DNA of 64,000 bases from NCBI GenBank assembly GCA_907165135.1, contig OU015566.1, positions 13,376,157 to 13,440,156 of the forward strand, read 5' to 3'. Source of the stretch: Oikopleura dioica. Taxonomy: Eukaryota; Chordata; Appendicularia; Copelata; Oikopleuridae. The first letter of the stretch is position 1, and each line of letters starts with the position of its first letter. This document shows, piece after piece, positions 46,794-58,514 of this stretch. The position numbers and the translations under genes are program-made. Below the pieces are notes generated by a model. It searched no databases. It was not told the DNA's origin and saw nothing but the letters and a program-made list of their open reading frames with translations.

Positions 46794-48537
46794 TGGGTTT
46801 TTCAACGATCGTTATTTACAATTCAATTCTTAGCTCGCTCGTGGTCGTCGACAAGTTTCTATCGCTCGATGCGTACTTCGGCTCCGATCTCCCAGATGAC
46901 GGCCTTTTCGGTCGAATTTCTCTAGCATCTCCTATCGAAGCCTGCGATGTTCCAATCAAGCCTGCGCCTGCTCCCTACAGACTTCAAAATGAAACCGTTC
47001 TCCCCATCGCCCTCATTTCCAGAGGCACCTGCTCGTTTCTCGACAAAATTCAAGCCGCAACAGAAGCTGGTTTCGCCGCGGCAATAGTTTTTACCCTCCC
47101 AGATGATCCTCCTACGGGAATGGGGCCCACTGGCTATCCTGAGTTTATTCCTGCAGGTACGGGACAATGAGAATTAGTTATACTGTGAAAATGGCCAGAA
47201 ATGAGTAGCCCTTCGATTGAAGTCAAAATCATGATCCTCGAAAAGGATTCTAGAGCTTAGAATATCAATTTTCTCATCGAGAACCCGACCTTACAACAAT
47301 AATGCAATACTATGGTATCTGTATATTGTATATCTTCTGTAAGATTGAGTTTTCAATAAGAAATGAATTTTCTAAGCTCTAGAATCTTCTTCGAGGATGA
47401 TGATTTTAACCATATTCGAAAGATCAGTGTTCTCTAATCGTCTTCTCTAATGATGCAAGGCCTTTTACTGTCATTTAAGATCTTCTTTGGTCCGTTTTTT
47501 TTTCCGAAAATGGCATCAAACAATAGCATAATCATCATTATCTTTTCTAGTGATGACGACATTTGACGCTGGAGAATTCCTCAAGAGCGAAAAAGACCAC
47601 ATCTTCGTCCGTCTTCTTCCAACAGACGATCCATTTCCTTTCCCGCAGCATCTTCTTTGGCCCTTTGCTTCTGCCGTGGGAGGTTGTCTACTAATCATGC
47701 TCGTAAGAAATGAAACAGCTGGATCCAGTTAATCATTCATGATTTCAGATTTCGACGATCGTAAAGCTCGCCCGCGAATACAAAAAAGCCCGGAAAGGAA
47801 GACTTTCCCGAAAGAAGCTCAATACGCTTCCGATCATCAAATTCAACCCGCAAGAACACGGCTCGCGATTTGAAAGCTGCGCGATCTGCATCGAAGAATT
47901 CAAAGCGGGGGAGAAGATTCGAGAGCTGCCTTGTAAGCATGGCTATCACAAGATCTGCATCGACCCTTGGCTAACATCAAACAGGTATAAATCCAATCAT
48001 AGCTCCTTTTTCAACCTTTCTATTCTTCAGAAAAGTATGTCCCCTCTGCAAGCAAATCGTACTTCCAAGCTCGGATGATGAAGCTTCTGAAAACGAAGAC
48101 TCCCCTTTAATCCGACCTGAAGGACCCGAGCTCCAAGATGGTAAGATCTTTCCTCCGCCTCTTCCAACCTCAACCCTGTTTTTAGACGAGGAAAGAAGCG
48201 TCGGCTGGGCCGCAGCTTTTTCCCGCAGCAGTCCTCGTGCGCGTGGTCCTTCAGTAAGCAGCTACACTTCACTAGATGGCGAAGTCAATCCCGTCTTCGC
48301 GACAGGTAAGAAGTTTGATGCGACAAGTGCCGAATCGGTTTCAGAAAACTCGACGAACACTTCAACAACATTATCCTCACAAATCGCGGTCCCAATCGAC
48401 GATGAAGGCGTTCCCATTATTCGTAAGAGATTCTCCTTTCGAATCAAGTTACAGTAGCTTCAGATCTCCCCGTGGAAACAGACTCGGACGATGCCGACGA
48501 CGAATCGACTCCCAGGAATGATCCAGCGACGGTATGA
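46794..48537 (+). CDS. PA-TM-RING E3 ubiquitin ligase, RNF13/RNF167-like
   Basis: Begins [20 protein letters not shown] (signal sequence). The protease-associated domain follows: [40 protein letters not shown] and [14 protein letters not shown]. After a roughly 400-nt intron, [20 protein letters not shown] is a membrane helix. A RING-H2 domain reads [33 protein letters not shown] and VCPLCKQIV. The tail is acidic and Ser-rich, ending RNDPATV-stop. PA, TM, RING-H2 order defines the RNF13/RNF167/ZNRF4 group of endolysosomal ligases. Its long intron contains a foldback repeat. Confidence 0.87.
47223..47408. repeat. Foldback (inverted-repeat) element in an intron
   Basis: Arms of about 52 bp at 47223-47274 and 47357-47408 are inverted copies, sharing GATTCTAGAGCTTAGAA exactly and CATGATCCTCGAA / CATCATCCTCGAA nearly exactly, around an 82-bp spacer. 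It looks like a MITE or foldback element, or a hairpin in the pre-mRNA. No clear target duplication was found. Confidence 0.75.
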
Positions 48538-48773
48538 AGAAGACGCTCCCTCAACGCATTCCCACTCTCTTTTTGAGCTTTCCTAATTGTTCCCTTTCCA
48601 AAGTTCCCTGGTCAAATGATGGTATATTGAAAATTTCCAAATCTCTTCGGCTGAAAGTTTCTTTATGTTCTAGCCTTGTTCTTACTTCAAAAACTATTGT
48701 ATAATGGCTTAAATTAAACAATAAACCAGCAAACTATTCAACAAAAAACATCGTTTTTTCATCGTTTCTAGTA

Positions 48774-49499
48774 GTGCATTTCGCACTCGAGAAAGACAGA
48801 ACATTCAGAATCACGGGAAGAGTTTCTATTTCTTTCCTCTTGGCTCATTTCTCGCAGGCGCTTCTTGACAGGTTGATTTCCAAAGAGACGCATGTTGTAG
48901 ACGAGTTTCTGCTGTTCAATTTCCATCCGGTCCCTATTATAATTACGATTAGTTTGATGAACGAGCATACCTGCATCCTTTTCTCAGGCCATAAAAGGAC
49001 AAGAGCAAGCCGAATGCAGCAATTATCCACAAAATAGCAATCAACCATGTTTCTTCTAGCAATATTACACTTCCAAAACGAAGGTACATCGCTGCAATCG
49101 TACTGAAAGTTCAGTTAAAAGATGGCTTTTTTGATGAGCACCATAAAAATTATAATTTTTATTTTAGTTTATATCTAAAAAATATATACATATGTGACAA
49201 CCTAAAGTGAACACTCACGTTACTGACCCGAAGAAAAAAGATAAAATTGATATTCTTCAATAATTACCATGAAATCAAAATCATTGTCAATATGAGCCCA
49301 CACAAAGGTGGTCGTAGAAAGGGATCGCATAAAGAAGGGTGTTCTGGTTGCAATGGCTGAATTAGAAAATAAATTCCTATTTATTTATCAATTCCTATTA
49401 TACGGTAAAAATAATTCGTTTGAATAATCTTACTCTTATCAGCTCTCCATTTGCGGAAGATATCTTTCTTGAAAATGCAGCTTCCTCTAGTCGTGACAT
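48774..49499 (-). CDS. Small two-pass membrane protein, unrecognised
   Basis: Four exons share one frame from ATG 49499: MSRLEEAAFSRKISSANGEL, then PLQPEHPSLCDPFLRPPLCG-LILTMILIS (first hydrophobic helix), then CTIAAMYLRFGSVILLEETW and LIAILWIIAAFGLLLSFYGL (second helix), then a cytosolic tail RDRMEIEQQKLVYNMRLFGN ending ECSVFLECEMHY-stop. Junctions are GT-AG. It is about 160 aa with both helices in the middle and a basic C-terminal tail, resembling small TMEM proteins, but I cannot name the family. Confidence 0.55.
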
Positions 49500-49886
49500 G
49501 ATACTCCTAGACCTCGTCCGTGGACTGATTTCCTTTTCTCTATTTGAATATAAACTCATTTGAAGATTTTAAGACAGGATGAAATTAGGCAGCTAGGTCT
49601 TTCAAGAAAGCTTTGTTTATTTTTCTTTTTATTCTCTCGTAAAATCTCGTGTCCTTTTTATAGAGAAAAATGGGTCTAATTGATTCACAGGATAAATTGA
49701 TCGATCACTGGTACTCTCCATGTTCCGTTACGCCGCATTTTACGGGCGTTTTAAAATTTTCCTTCGTTTAATTTATTCATTATTTCAAGCTTTTTTACGT
49801 TATTTGGAAATATTCCGTGAGAATTCACCTTATGGAAAGCACTCTCAGAAAGCCAGAAAAGACTTTCTTTTCGAGTGAAGAAAAAC

Positions 49887-50264
49887 ATGGTCGCCTTGAA
49901 ACTCTCATTTTTAAACCTTGTCTTTGGGGATCTCCTCTGCACAGAGAACTGCAAAACCGACCTGGGAAACTGCTACAGTGCTTGCGAAGCTGACCAGTAC
50001 TGTAAATACCTGTGCACAGCCGATTTCAACCGCTGCGAAGAAGAATGCCCAGAGAGAAGCTGCGCTGATTACTGTTGCGAGCATCTCGGCTCAGGAGTTC
50101 CCGGATGTTCCTATATGGTCAAGTATTACGATGCTAAATTATGCTCAGCCTCGTGCTCTGACGAGTGCTATCTGTGCTACGATACTGTCGTCAATGATTA
50201 TGAATGCTATACGTCAGCATTGAATGATGTCACTTGCGATTGCGATAGAACCCTTTGCAACTAG
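49887..50264 (+). CDS. Secreted cysteine-rich protein, third member of the CX3CX6CX3C family
   Basis: Single-exon ORF of 125 aa from ATG 49887. A signal peptide MVALKLSFLNLVFGDLL is followed by CTENCKTDLGNCYSAC, CKYLCTADFNRCEEEC and then CADYCCEHLGSGVPGC, CSASCSDECYLCYD and CDCDRTLCN. The first 32 residues of the mature part have the same C-x3-C-x6-C-x3-C pairs as the N-terminal modules of the two kelch-like genes at 4.9-8.1 kb, but there is no kelch region. An extracellular or structural role is likely. It was not recognised as a named family. Confidence 0.65.
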   Translation: MVALKLSFLNLVFGDLLCTENCKTDLGNCYSACEADQYCKYLCTADFNRCEEECPERSCADYCCEHLGSGVPGCSYMVKYYDAKLCSASCSDECYLCYDTVVNDYECYTSALNDVTCDCDRTLCN

Positions 50265-52070
50265 AATCTTGAATAAACGAATCCCACGAAAATACCAGAC
50301 ATGTTAAAATTAAGTGCATTGAAAGAAAAAACCCCGGGTTCAATAAAATAATCGGATGAGATGATCGATTACAGTATGTTCGCTGCTGTCTCGTGCTAAT
50401 AATTCCAGTTTCTCACTGAAATCCAGGGCGAAAAGCGATTGGTGACGGCTTTTCAGTCCCTGGAGAAATCAATTTCTTGCGTTTGGAAAAGATACTACAA
50501 AAGAGAATCTGACGTAGAACATGAAGGTCTCATGACATGATAAATGAAATCAGCAGTGTGTAAGCAGAGAGAAATTAGTGATGCAAGAAATCGTGAATAA
50601 ATAAAGGTAAACTTTAGTTTAATTCAATTCTTAGTGGTCTCTTTGAAGCCAAAACTGCGTTGTTTGATTAAAAATAGTTTATCAACTGGTTAATTATTTT
50701 TAAATATAAAAATAAATTCAGAGTAGTAGGATTATGGTTCTCGCAAAATGAGAGTTTTATTATCTGTCTCCAAACCCATCTAAAAGACAATAGAACTAGG
50801 GGATAGAAGAAAATCTGTCATTAATCTTGAGAATTTCTTTACCGCAGAAAGAGAATCTAGTAAAACCCCTCTTATCCCCAATTTCTACTTTCTCGCGCCC
50901 TCGCGTGCAAACAACGAAGAGAATCCACTCATCAAGAGCTGATCGTATCCCGGGCAATTCTAATTGACCACAAACAAATCCGTGTCGTTGAGAAAGTTGT
51001 TCTTTCGATAAGTTCCACAAAAGACAAAGGCGCCGAGCAAACCCGCCTCCGTGAGTAAATTCTTTTGAAATTTTATTTTCAATGCCTCCTGTTGAACAAA
51101 AAACTTCCTAAAGCCAAGTGTAGAGGAGATTACAGAGATTAACCAGAAAATTATGCGAGAACCATAATCAAGCGAAGATTTTTAGAGACAAAAATTTTTA
51201 TCAAATTTTGACGACGGATTCCATTGAAAATAATCATCGAAATTGTCATTTAAAATAGGAGGTGGCCTAAAACGTCATGAAGTTGCCCTCAAAAATGTCT
51301 AAAATCCGTTCTTTCTCGGCCTTCAATTTTGGAACATGTCATTTTCTTGTTGTAGAAACAAAAAGAAATCTTTATTTACTCAGAAAATGTCATTTGTTTA
51401 ACTCCAACAGTCATTTTTTGATCTTTTGGTATTCGAAAGAAAAGAGAGACTTGTGGGAAGTGAAAGAAGTAGGAGCGAAAAAAGTTGTTTTCTGATTTAA
51501 ATTGTTAAATATTTAGTCCCTGCAAGTATTTGTTCAGAAAGCAACCGATGAGTCTCTCTGTCAGCAAATCTCCGCTCAGAGGTCAGAACTCAAAGGGAAC
51601 TTAGAGATATTTGAATAATGAAGAACCAAGATATTTTCGTGAAAACCATAATAATCATATTTTCAAGAGGGTATTTATATATCCGGAAAATCGAAGTATT
51701 TTGATCAGATCAAGCAATTTTCAAAATCGTCATGTAGTTATTAAATATTATTGATATTAGTGCAGAACGAATCCTATGAAGCTAACCCATGGTTAGGGTC
51801 CAAAAAGCTGCGTTGAGAGCATAAAAATCGCCTGACGCCGGGGAAAAGATGATAACGCCAATTTTAGGAGTGCTTGTTCAAATAATTCTATTTACCCAAC
51901 TATCTTGTCTCTAGTATTCTACCGAGAAAATATCCTACCCTATCCTAATAGACAATTGCGGCCTACCGCCTTTTGGCTTGGTGACCACTAGTCAACTTGG
52001 TCATTGATCAAGTGCACTTGAGTTTTACTGGAGTGGTGTTCATCTTGACACATTTTTAATTTTGTAGAAT
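50265..52070. other. Intergenic region, no gene supported
   Basis: 1.8 kb of AT-rich sequence. Open frames at 50796-51020 (minus) and 51277-51495 (plus) have no domain and no clear splice partners. Promoter sequence for INPP5E must lie at its right end. Confidence 0.4.
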
Positions 52071-54640
52071 GTGATGACAGACGAGCCAGAAGAAGACAAT
52101 TCGACTCAAATCTCAAAATGGCTTGTGGGTCAGATTCTGGAAGAAGTTGTTCCAGACTCTCATGGCCCTACAGAAGGCTGGGTCGGCGAACCAGAGGAAG
52201 AACCCGAGGAAGATCAAGAACCAGAAGAAGTCGAGCAAGAAATTGAGGGACCAGCAAATGCAGAAAATGACAAGAATGATGGAAAATCTGAAAGGGAGTC
52301 ACCTATTAATATTTACTCCTTGTCAAACGCAGCCGACTTGATGGTTGATTCTGTTTTGGTAAGCGCTTTCGCCAATATCAACAATCAGACTATTCATCTA
52401 CTAAAATTTTCATTAGAGCCATGTCGCGCAGAATCTCAATAATAACAGGGCGATTTCTCCGTTTCCAAATGTCACAGGAAGGGTCTATTGCTTTCTTGTT
52501 CTTTTCGCCTTTATTTCGTAAAAATAAGCCCATAAAAAGTCGAGGATAGCGGCTCATCTCGCCCAACCACCGGAAAACGAACACCAGTTCCTACAGTCCT
52601 CAAACAGGAATCAACAAGCAGTGAGGAAATTTCCTACCAAAGTCAAGGTATTAAGGCTTAGTCTTTCTTTCTCTAGAATCATAAAAATAGATTACCATTC
52701 ATAACAAAGTAACTTTTTTTAAACAAACATTATGAAAAGCCCCTTTAAAAAATCTTACTCAGTCCCAAATACAGGTAAAATGAAGAAGATCTAACAAATT
52801 TTATCACTAGAAAATGGCGAAGAAATCAATGTCGGAGACTCTCTCGATCTGCAAGAAACGGATGTCACAGAAGTCGATACATCAGATTCGGAAATTCTCC
52901 CAAATGTCTCCGGTGCGATGGACAAAAATAAAAGGCGAATGAGCACTGTTATCTCACTCGACAAAATCGAGGAGAATTTGGAAAATGACGACGGAATCGA
53001 AGATATTCTAAGCGATGAAACAGACGATGGAACAGGAAAGGTTGAAAACGATCTCCGTTGAAGACGAGTTTTGTTGTTTTTCAACCTAAGAAAAGACAGC
53101 GATTCTAGCGTGGAAATGAGAAAGCCTCTCAACCGACCGCGCTCAGCATCTTTGGCGAAGCTTCGAGATGAGTCCATGGCAAAAATCGACCCGATAAGAG
53201 GATCTCCTCCTGGTGACAAGCCGCCGGAACCGCTCTCTGATCGGGATTTGTCACAACATCTTGGGCCAGGCAGAAATCTGAATGTCTGGATTGGAACTTG
53301 GAATTTAGGACTTTCTACAGGTTTGCTTGATTTTCGGAACCAAGAAGGATGTTTTGATTTTAGATGTCGATCTGGTGCAACTTCAAAACTTTTTAAATGT
53401 CCAGAGTTCCACTCGCAAAGATGTTTACATATTCGGCTGTCAGGAAATCAACTCCGAGTCTGTCTACACATGGGAAGTGCAGCTTCAGAAGTGCGTCGGC
53501 AAAAAGTACATACTCCTCCATGCCGTCAGATTCGGCACCATTCATCTGTCCATATTTGTTCGGCACGAGCTTCAGACCAAGGTGGGACACTAATTTCGAT
53601 GACGATTTCTCGAAGAATTGACTTTCTCTTTTTTTTAAGATTATTTGTTTGAACGGAACAAATCTTTCGATTTTCGCACTTCATTCATGTGAATTTTAGT
53701 GTTCGACAATTGATTGGGGAGTGCTTTCAGTTCGCGCGATGAGTCAAATCAAGACGAAGGGAGTTGCTGCTTGTGCGCTGCAAATCTTCGGCACCAAGTT
53801 CTTATTTATGAACAGCCATTTTAAGGTGACCCCTCTCAAATCGTTTATCTTCAAACAGGACTTTCTAGGCAGGAGAAACGCAGAACAGCTTGGAAGGAAG
53901 GGTCAGAAACTATCGGACGATCCGAAGCAAGTTGAGATTAAGGCGCTCTAGAACTCAATTAAAAGGTACTGATCCATTTTTGGGCAAATTTTAAGAAAGA
54001 TTTAGGTCCAAATAATGCTTTAACAATTGTGCAAGAAAAGTATGATGTAAATTTTGACGACTACGACTGTATATTTTGGTTTGGCGATCTCAACTTCAGG
54101 TGAGAATGGTTTATGGAGATACATATTTATAACATTGAAATCAAGGAGGAACCCAGAATCGGGAGAAGATGAGCTCCGTGCTTGTATAAAACGCTCGCTT
54201 TGCTTCGAAGATTTCCTCGAACAGCCGATTCAATTCGACCCGACTTACAAGTTCCAGCCAAATACTCAGATCTACGACCTCAGTAGGTCGCTTCGCTGCC
54301 CTAGCCATACAGTAAGAGATACAGTATTCAAGCAATCAATTCATCCAAACCCTAGGATCGAATCTTGTATCTAAATCGTGTGCCGATCTCTCCCGTCTAC
54401 TACAACAGCTATCCAGAACTAAACCACTCGGACCATCGACCAGTGGCTGCAATTTTCCAAGTTCAAGTTTCGCCAGTTACGCCTAAAAACGCACCGTTGT
54501 CCGTGAACAACGGCGAATTCGTGGTCAGCGTCTTCAAAGCCGCTTTTTATACGCCGCAGATGGATAATTTGAAATCTTCAACTACCTCCGGCACTGCCTC
54601 CAAACTCGGTGGTCCTTCCAAAGTCTGTACCATACTCTGA
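52071..54640 (+). CDS. INPP5E: Phosphatidylinositol polyphosphate 5-phosphatase, INPP5E-like
   Basis: A long acidic N terminus (DEPEEDNSTQ..., EEPEEDQEPEEVEQEI) precedes the catalytic domain: GRNLNVWIGTWNLGLST, KDVYIFGCQE, GTIHLSIFVRHEL, CSTIDWGVLSVRAMSQIKTK, FGTKFLFMNSHFK, CIFWFGDLNFR, FQPNTQIYDL, RCPSHTDRILYLNRVP and LNHSDHRPVAAIFQV. The SQIKTKG segment and the PSxTDR motif (not PSWCDR) are specific to INPP5E. The C terminus is VCTIL, a CaaX prenylation box, as in mammalian INPP5E. The enzyme removes the 5-phosphate from PI(3,4,5)P3 and PI(4,5)P2 and acts at the primary cilium. The preceding TTTTGTAG just before ATG could be a trans-splice acceptor. Exon joins near 53.95 kb are approximate. 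Confidence 0.87.
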
Positions 54641-54855
54641 GATCTACTGAGAAAAACACACTTTATATTTTCTTATCAACACGCTCCATTTTCATACAAA
54701 AATGTGAATATATTTAATAAAAAAGAAAGATAAAATCGGTTAATCTTTCACTTTGTTTGGAATAAAATAATATTTTTATAACAAGCTTGTGGAACGATTC
54801 AAAATGAATACAATTTGTCGAAAATACCAATTTTCTTTCACAAGTGGTTGTAGTG

Positions 54856-55360
54856 GAGTCACGCAACAACATTATGCAAGTTAGCGTCTGGGCAAGTTAG
54901 CGTCAAAGTTGCCGGTTATAAAAAATAATTTTTTTTCTCGAAATTTTTATATCGAACACTGAATACAGTTTTCAGAAAGTAAAGGTGCCATTATTTCAAA
55001 GTTATTTTGACAGAGGTTTGAGAATTCAGGCATTTTTTGGGATTAATGTTCTAATAAACTTTGAAATCGACTGTCAAAATGAGTGTACTCTCGGAGTACA
55101 AAAATATAATTTCAAAACGTTAAACAAAATTTGCTCGAAAGAAATGGAAAATATGACCGCTTTTCACACGGAAAGGTCGAGGTTAGATTCTAAGAGGGGA
55201 CTGACTGTCTACCAGACTAAGACATGCTGAAAGAGCCATTCAACGCTCCACGGATCGCCCACCCACTTTAGACGCTAACTTGCCCAAGACGCTAACTTTC
55301 CCAAAACGCTAATTTGCACAATCTTGGGGAAGTTAGCGACTGGGGAAGTTAGCGTGACTC
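54856..55360. repeat. Non-coding element with terminal inverted repeats and iterated AGTTAGCG motifs
   Basis: GAGTCACGC at 54856-54864 is mirrored by GCGTGACTC at 55352-55360. Just inside both ends are repeats of AAGTTAGCGTC: two direct copies at about 54878-54903 on the left; on the right three inverted copies at about 55270-55313 followed by two direct copies at about 55330-55356. The 505-bp layout, short TIRs plus clustered subterminal repeats, resembles a non-autonomous DNA transposon. No clear target duplication or transposase was seen. Confidence 0.65.
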
Positions 55361-55524
55361 GGTTGGAGTGGGTTTCATTTCGAGATTTCGATCAACGCGC
55401 ATTCCTTTGACGGGGATAGGCTGATATCTTACCTTTTCTTTTTTGATTTCCCTTTTTATTTTCAAAATCGACATTTCGAGAATTTCTCTTGCATAAGTTG
55501 CAGCAATCTTCCATCTAAGAGAAA

Positions 55525-55824
55525 ATGTCAAAAATTAGTTTTACGAACCTGCAAACGAAAAATACCACGAAATATGCCGGCTATGATTCAGTCTTCCGCC
55601 AAAAATACTATGGGTGCAAGAATTGCTATTATCTCACCGAGAATATGCACAAGCTTGAGAATGGCGAATTTAAATGTACCAACTGGAAGGGCCTTAAATA
55701 TAAATTGAGAGACTCTAAATATATGATACGTTCTGAACTTGACAAGATTATAATTAATTTTTCTGGTTTATTTGTTAACTACCGGTTTCGGATAAAATCC
55801 TACATCAGGCTTAACAGACAATAA
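55525..55824 (+). CDS. Hypothetical 99-aa ORF
   Basis: Uninterrupted ORF with a CKNC pair (YYGCKNCYYLTENMHKLENG) and a basic C terminus. No recognised domain. It lies in an AT-rich stretch next to a repeat element and could be chance. Confidence 0.25.
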   Translation: MSKISFTNLQTKNTTKYAGYDSVFRQKYYGCKNCYYLTENMHKLENGEFKCTNWKGLKYKLRDSKYMIRSELDKIIINFSGLFVNYRFRIKSYIRLNRQ

Positions 55825-55894
55825 ACAATTATTCCTATTATAAATTATAAAATATAGATATTAATTATTAACAATATAAAAGCCTTCTGAAGCC

Positions 55895-56631
55895 ATGAAT
55901 CGGGGAAATATGAGCTTGCTCCATGTGATGCAGAGTTCAACTGCCCAGCCGGGAAATGTGGTGCCACGAATCTCTCTTTCAGGGAGTTCATGCTCGGAAA
56001 ATGTTGTGATGCAGCAAAGGTCAAACAAAATGGAGAAGGAAGTGGTTTTTATAGATTTTTCCCAAAGTCATGAAAGTAGTTGATTAAGAAAATATAGACC
56101 ATCACAGACAAAAACAAGTACGTGAAACTGGTCATGGAAAGCTTGGATCGGGCCAAAAATGACGAATGCGAAGCTGAAAATAAGCTTCAAAAGCAGGGGT
56201 CTGATAATCATTCGAAAATAGAAATAATAAAAAAATGCCGGCGATTTTGCCTTATGTCGATCCAGACCCCGGATCACAGGCAAAAAAGGCCGTTGAGGAT
56301 GCTGAAAAGCATGTTGAATGGGCAAAAAAGGATCGAGAGAGCATGGAAGCCACCTTGAAAATCGCATTTGGCAGTGCTTTGCGACAGATGGGAGTTTCAG
56401 GTACTTTTGCATTTATTAATCGTGACTTAATTTCCATTTTAAGAGCCAAAAGAAGACGAGGGACCCGCTTGCAACGTTTGCTTGGAAGGCTACAACAAAG
56501 AAGATCGTCACGAGTGTACTCTTCACTGTGGTCATCGATCCTGCCACAAGTGCTTGACCGGTCTTCCTGAGAAGCTTTGCCCAATCTGCCGCAAGGAATT
56601 CACAAATGAGCAGATCATCAAGCTTTTCTGA
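55895..56631 (+). CDS. RING-finger (C3HC4) protein, probable E3 ubiquitin ligase
   Basis: Exons downstream of 56100 encode a helical segment (KNKYVKLVMESLDRAKNDEC, KKAVEDAEKHVEWAKKDRES, ATLKIAFGSALRQM) and then a C3HC4 RING: PACNVCLEGYNKEDRHECTL, HCGHRSCHKCL and PEKLCPICRKEF, ending QIIKLF-stop at 56631. The first exon and start are unclear: one frame from 55895 reads MNRGNMSLLHVMQSSTAQ, while another is Cys-rich (CDAEFNCPAGKCGATN). The RING itself is secure. Substrate is unknown. Confidence 0.62.
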
Positions 56632-57034
56632 AGAAAAACTTTCTTCCTGTCTGTTTTCTCCGAGTTAGACATCGTCGAGAATAAAGTAAAATTAAAAATG
56701 ATTCTTTTGTTTTCATTCGATCAAGCAAGCAAAAAGGATGAAAGACAAAGCACGGCAAAAATACCAGTTGTTACAACTGAGTTGTAGCAGTTATTCGATT
56801 TTGTCTCCAGGAAAAATTTCAAGACATTTTGACTCAGAATACGTCTTATTTCGCCCATTATCAAGAATCTGCGATGGGCGGATGAGCCGGGCGTTCCCGC
56901 CGGCGAGCGCAATAAATTGGACCGATCATCAAGTGAGATAAGTACTTTCAATATTCTGATTACTTCTGACAATTAAACTCTATTTTAAACTTTTCTTTCT
57001 TCATAAATAACAGAGAATAAAGTTTTTAGAAGCT

Positions 57035-57987
57035 ATGGCCGAGCCAAAGATTTTCGCCGCCGAGGAGGACTGCCGATCCAACTGGACCGACTCCATGGCC
57101 GACTACAACGAGGCCGACACTCATCTCGCCATCGAGGGAAAGCCCGTCATGGAGCGATGGGAGACTCCATTCATGAACAAACTCGCTGACATTGCCGCTT
57201 CCAACGGTGGAAAATGCCTTGAAGTTGGCTTCGGAATGGCCATTTCTGCCACTCAATTCCAGAAAAACGACATCACTGGTAAGATTGACCTTCAAATAAT
57301 AGACTGGGCCAAAGCCATTAAAAAGACATCATAAGTAGCACTTATAAAAAAAGTTTTTATTGCTCAATAAGTTCATTTTTAGATCACTACATCATCGAGT
57401 GCAACGACGGTGTCCTCAAGCGACTCGAAAACTGGAAGAAAGAGCAGCCCCACAACGTCCACCCCTGCCCTGGTTTCTGGGAAGATGCCGCGCCTAAGCT
57501 CGAAGGTAAATAATCGCTCGATTCAATTCGCGTTCTCATCGTTGATTTCAGATGGTATGTTTGACGGAATCATGTACGATACCTACCCTCTTTCCGAAGA
57601 AACCTGGCACACACATCAATTCGATTTCATCAAGGTACAATCTCTTCTTTCTCAACCCTTTTAAAAAAATCCTCTCCAAGAAACACGCTTTTCGACTTCT
57701 TCGAAAAGGAGGTGTTCTTTCTTTCTGCAACTTGACTAGCTTCGGTGAACTCATGAAGGTAAAACAACTCAATTTTCGCATCACCAACAATATCTTTTCA
57801 GACAACTTACCCCAAGACAAAACAAGGCATCGAAATGCTCTTCATCGAGACCCAACTCCCCCACCTCCTGGAAGCCGGATTCAAGCGACAAAACATCTCC
57901 TGGGAAGTCATCTCCAACCAGCCACCAGCTGATTGCAAGTACTACGACACTGAATGGATGCTCGCACCAACTTGCATCAAAGAATAG
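57035..57987 (+). CDS. GAMT: Guanidinoacetate N-methyltransferase
   Basis: Five exons from ATG 57035. [20 protein letters not shown], the substrate segment [20 protein letters not shown], the SAM-binding loop [19 protein letters not shown], then [67 protein letters not shown] and the C-terminal [11 protein letters not shown]-stop. These match GAMT throughout: conserved MxxWE, E-x-GFG, and YDTYPL for the catalytic aspartate. The enzyme makes creatine from guanidinoacetate in the cytosol. Introns are 60-100 nt with GT-AG ends. Codons are GC-rich, suggesting high expression. Confidence 0.95.
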
Positions 57988-58514
57988 ATCTTCTTTGAAC
58001 ATCCTACATGTAGCCTTTTTCAAAATCTCTGTCCTTCGAAATAAATAACTCCCATAAACAAACACTGTATTTGACGGTCGATGGAATGAATTTAATCAAC
58101 TAAGTAAAAAAAGAACACCAGGAATAACTTTTCGCGGCTGCGATCATTAAGATAATTGGGAGATATTGGCGGTCCCATTTTGGTCAGCCGCACATCCTAA
58201 TAACACTTTTTAAATTATTCATTACTTCTTTCCCACTTTTCTTTAACCGCACTTTCTCTTAACAAATATGATGCAAGATGCATTTTCTGATAGTGCTTCT
58301 ACTCATCATATAAAATATATTTGGAGACGGAAATAGGAAGAATGCGCTGTGGACAGATAATGCAATTTGTATATTTTGAGAATAAAAGTCGGATCATCCG
58401 CCACAAACATTCGGATACTGAAGGCAGATTATGGTCGCCGTTTATTTCCCATTTTAGAGAAATGACATTTTCAAAGAATGATAAAATTCATTTCAATCTA
58501 TGCTTCTTATTTGA
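57988..58514. other. Intergenic DNA between converging genes
   Basis: About 530 bp. AAATAAATAACT near 58040 is a plausible GAMT polyadenylation signal. Nothing else is supported. Confidence 0.45.

Noticed and set aside
54985-55230. 81-aa ORF inside the inverted-repeat element at 54856-55360
   Set aside because: Short, no transposase motif; probably chance within a non-coding element.
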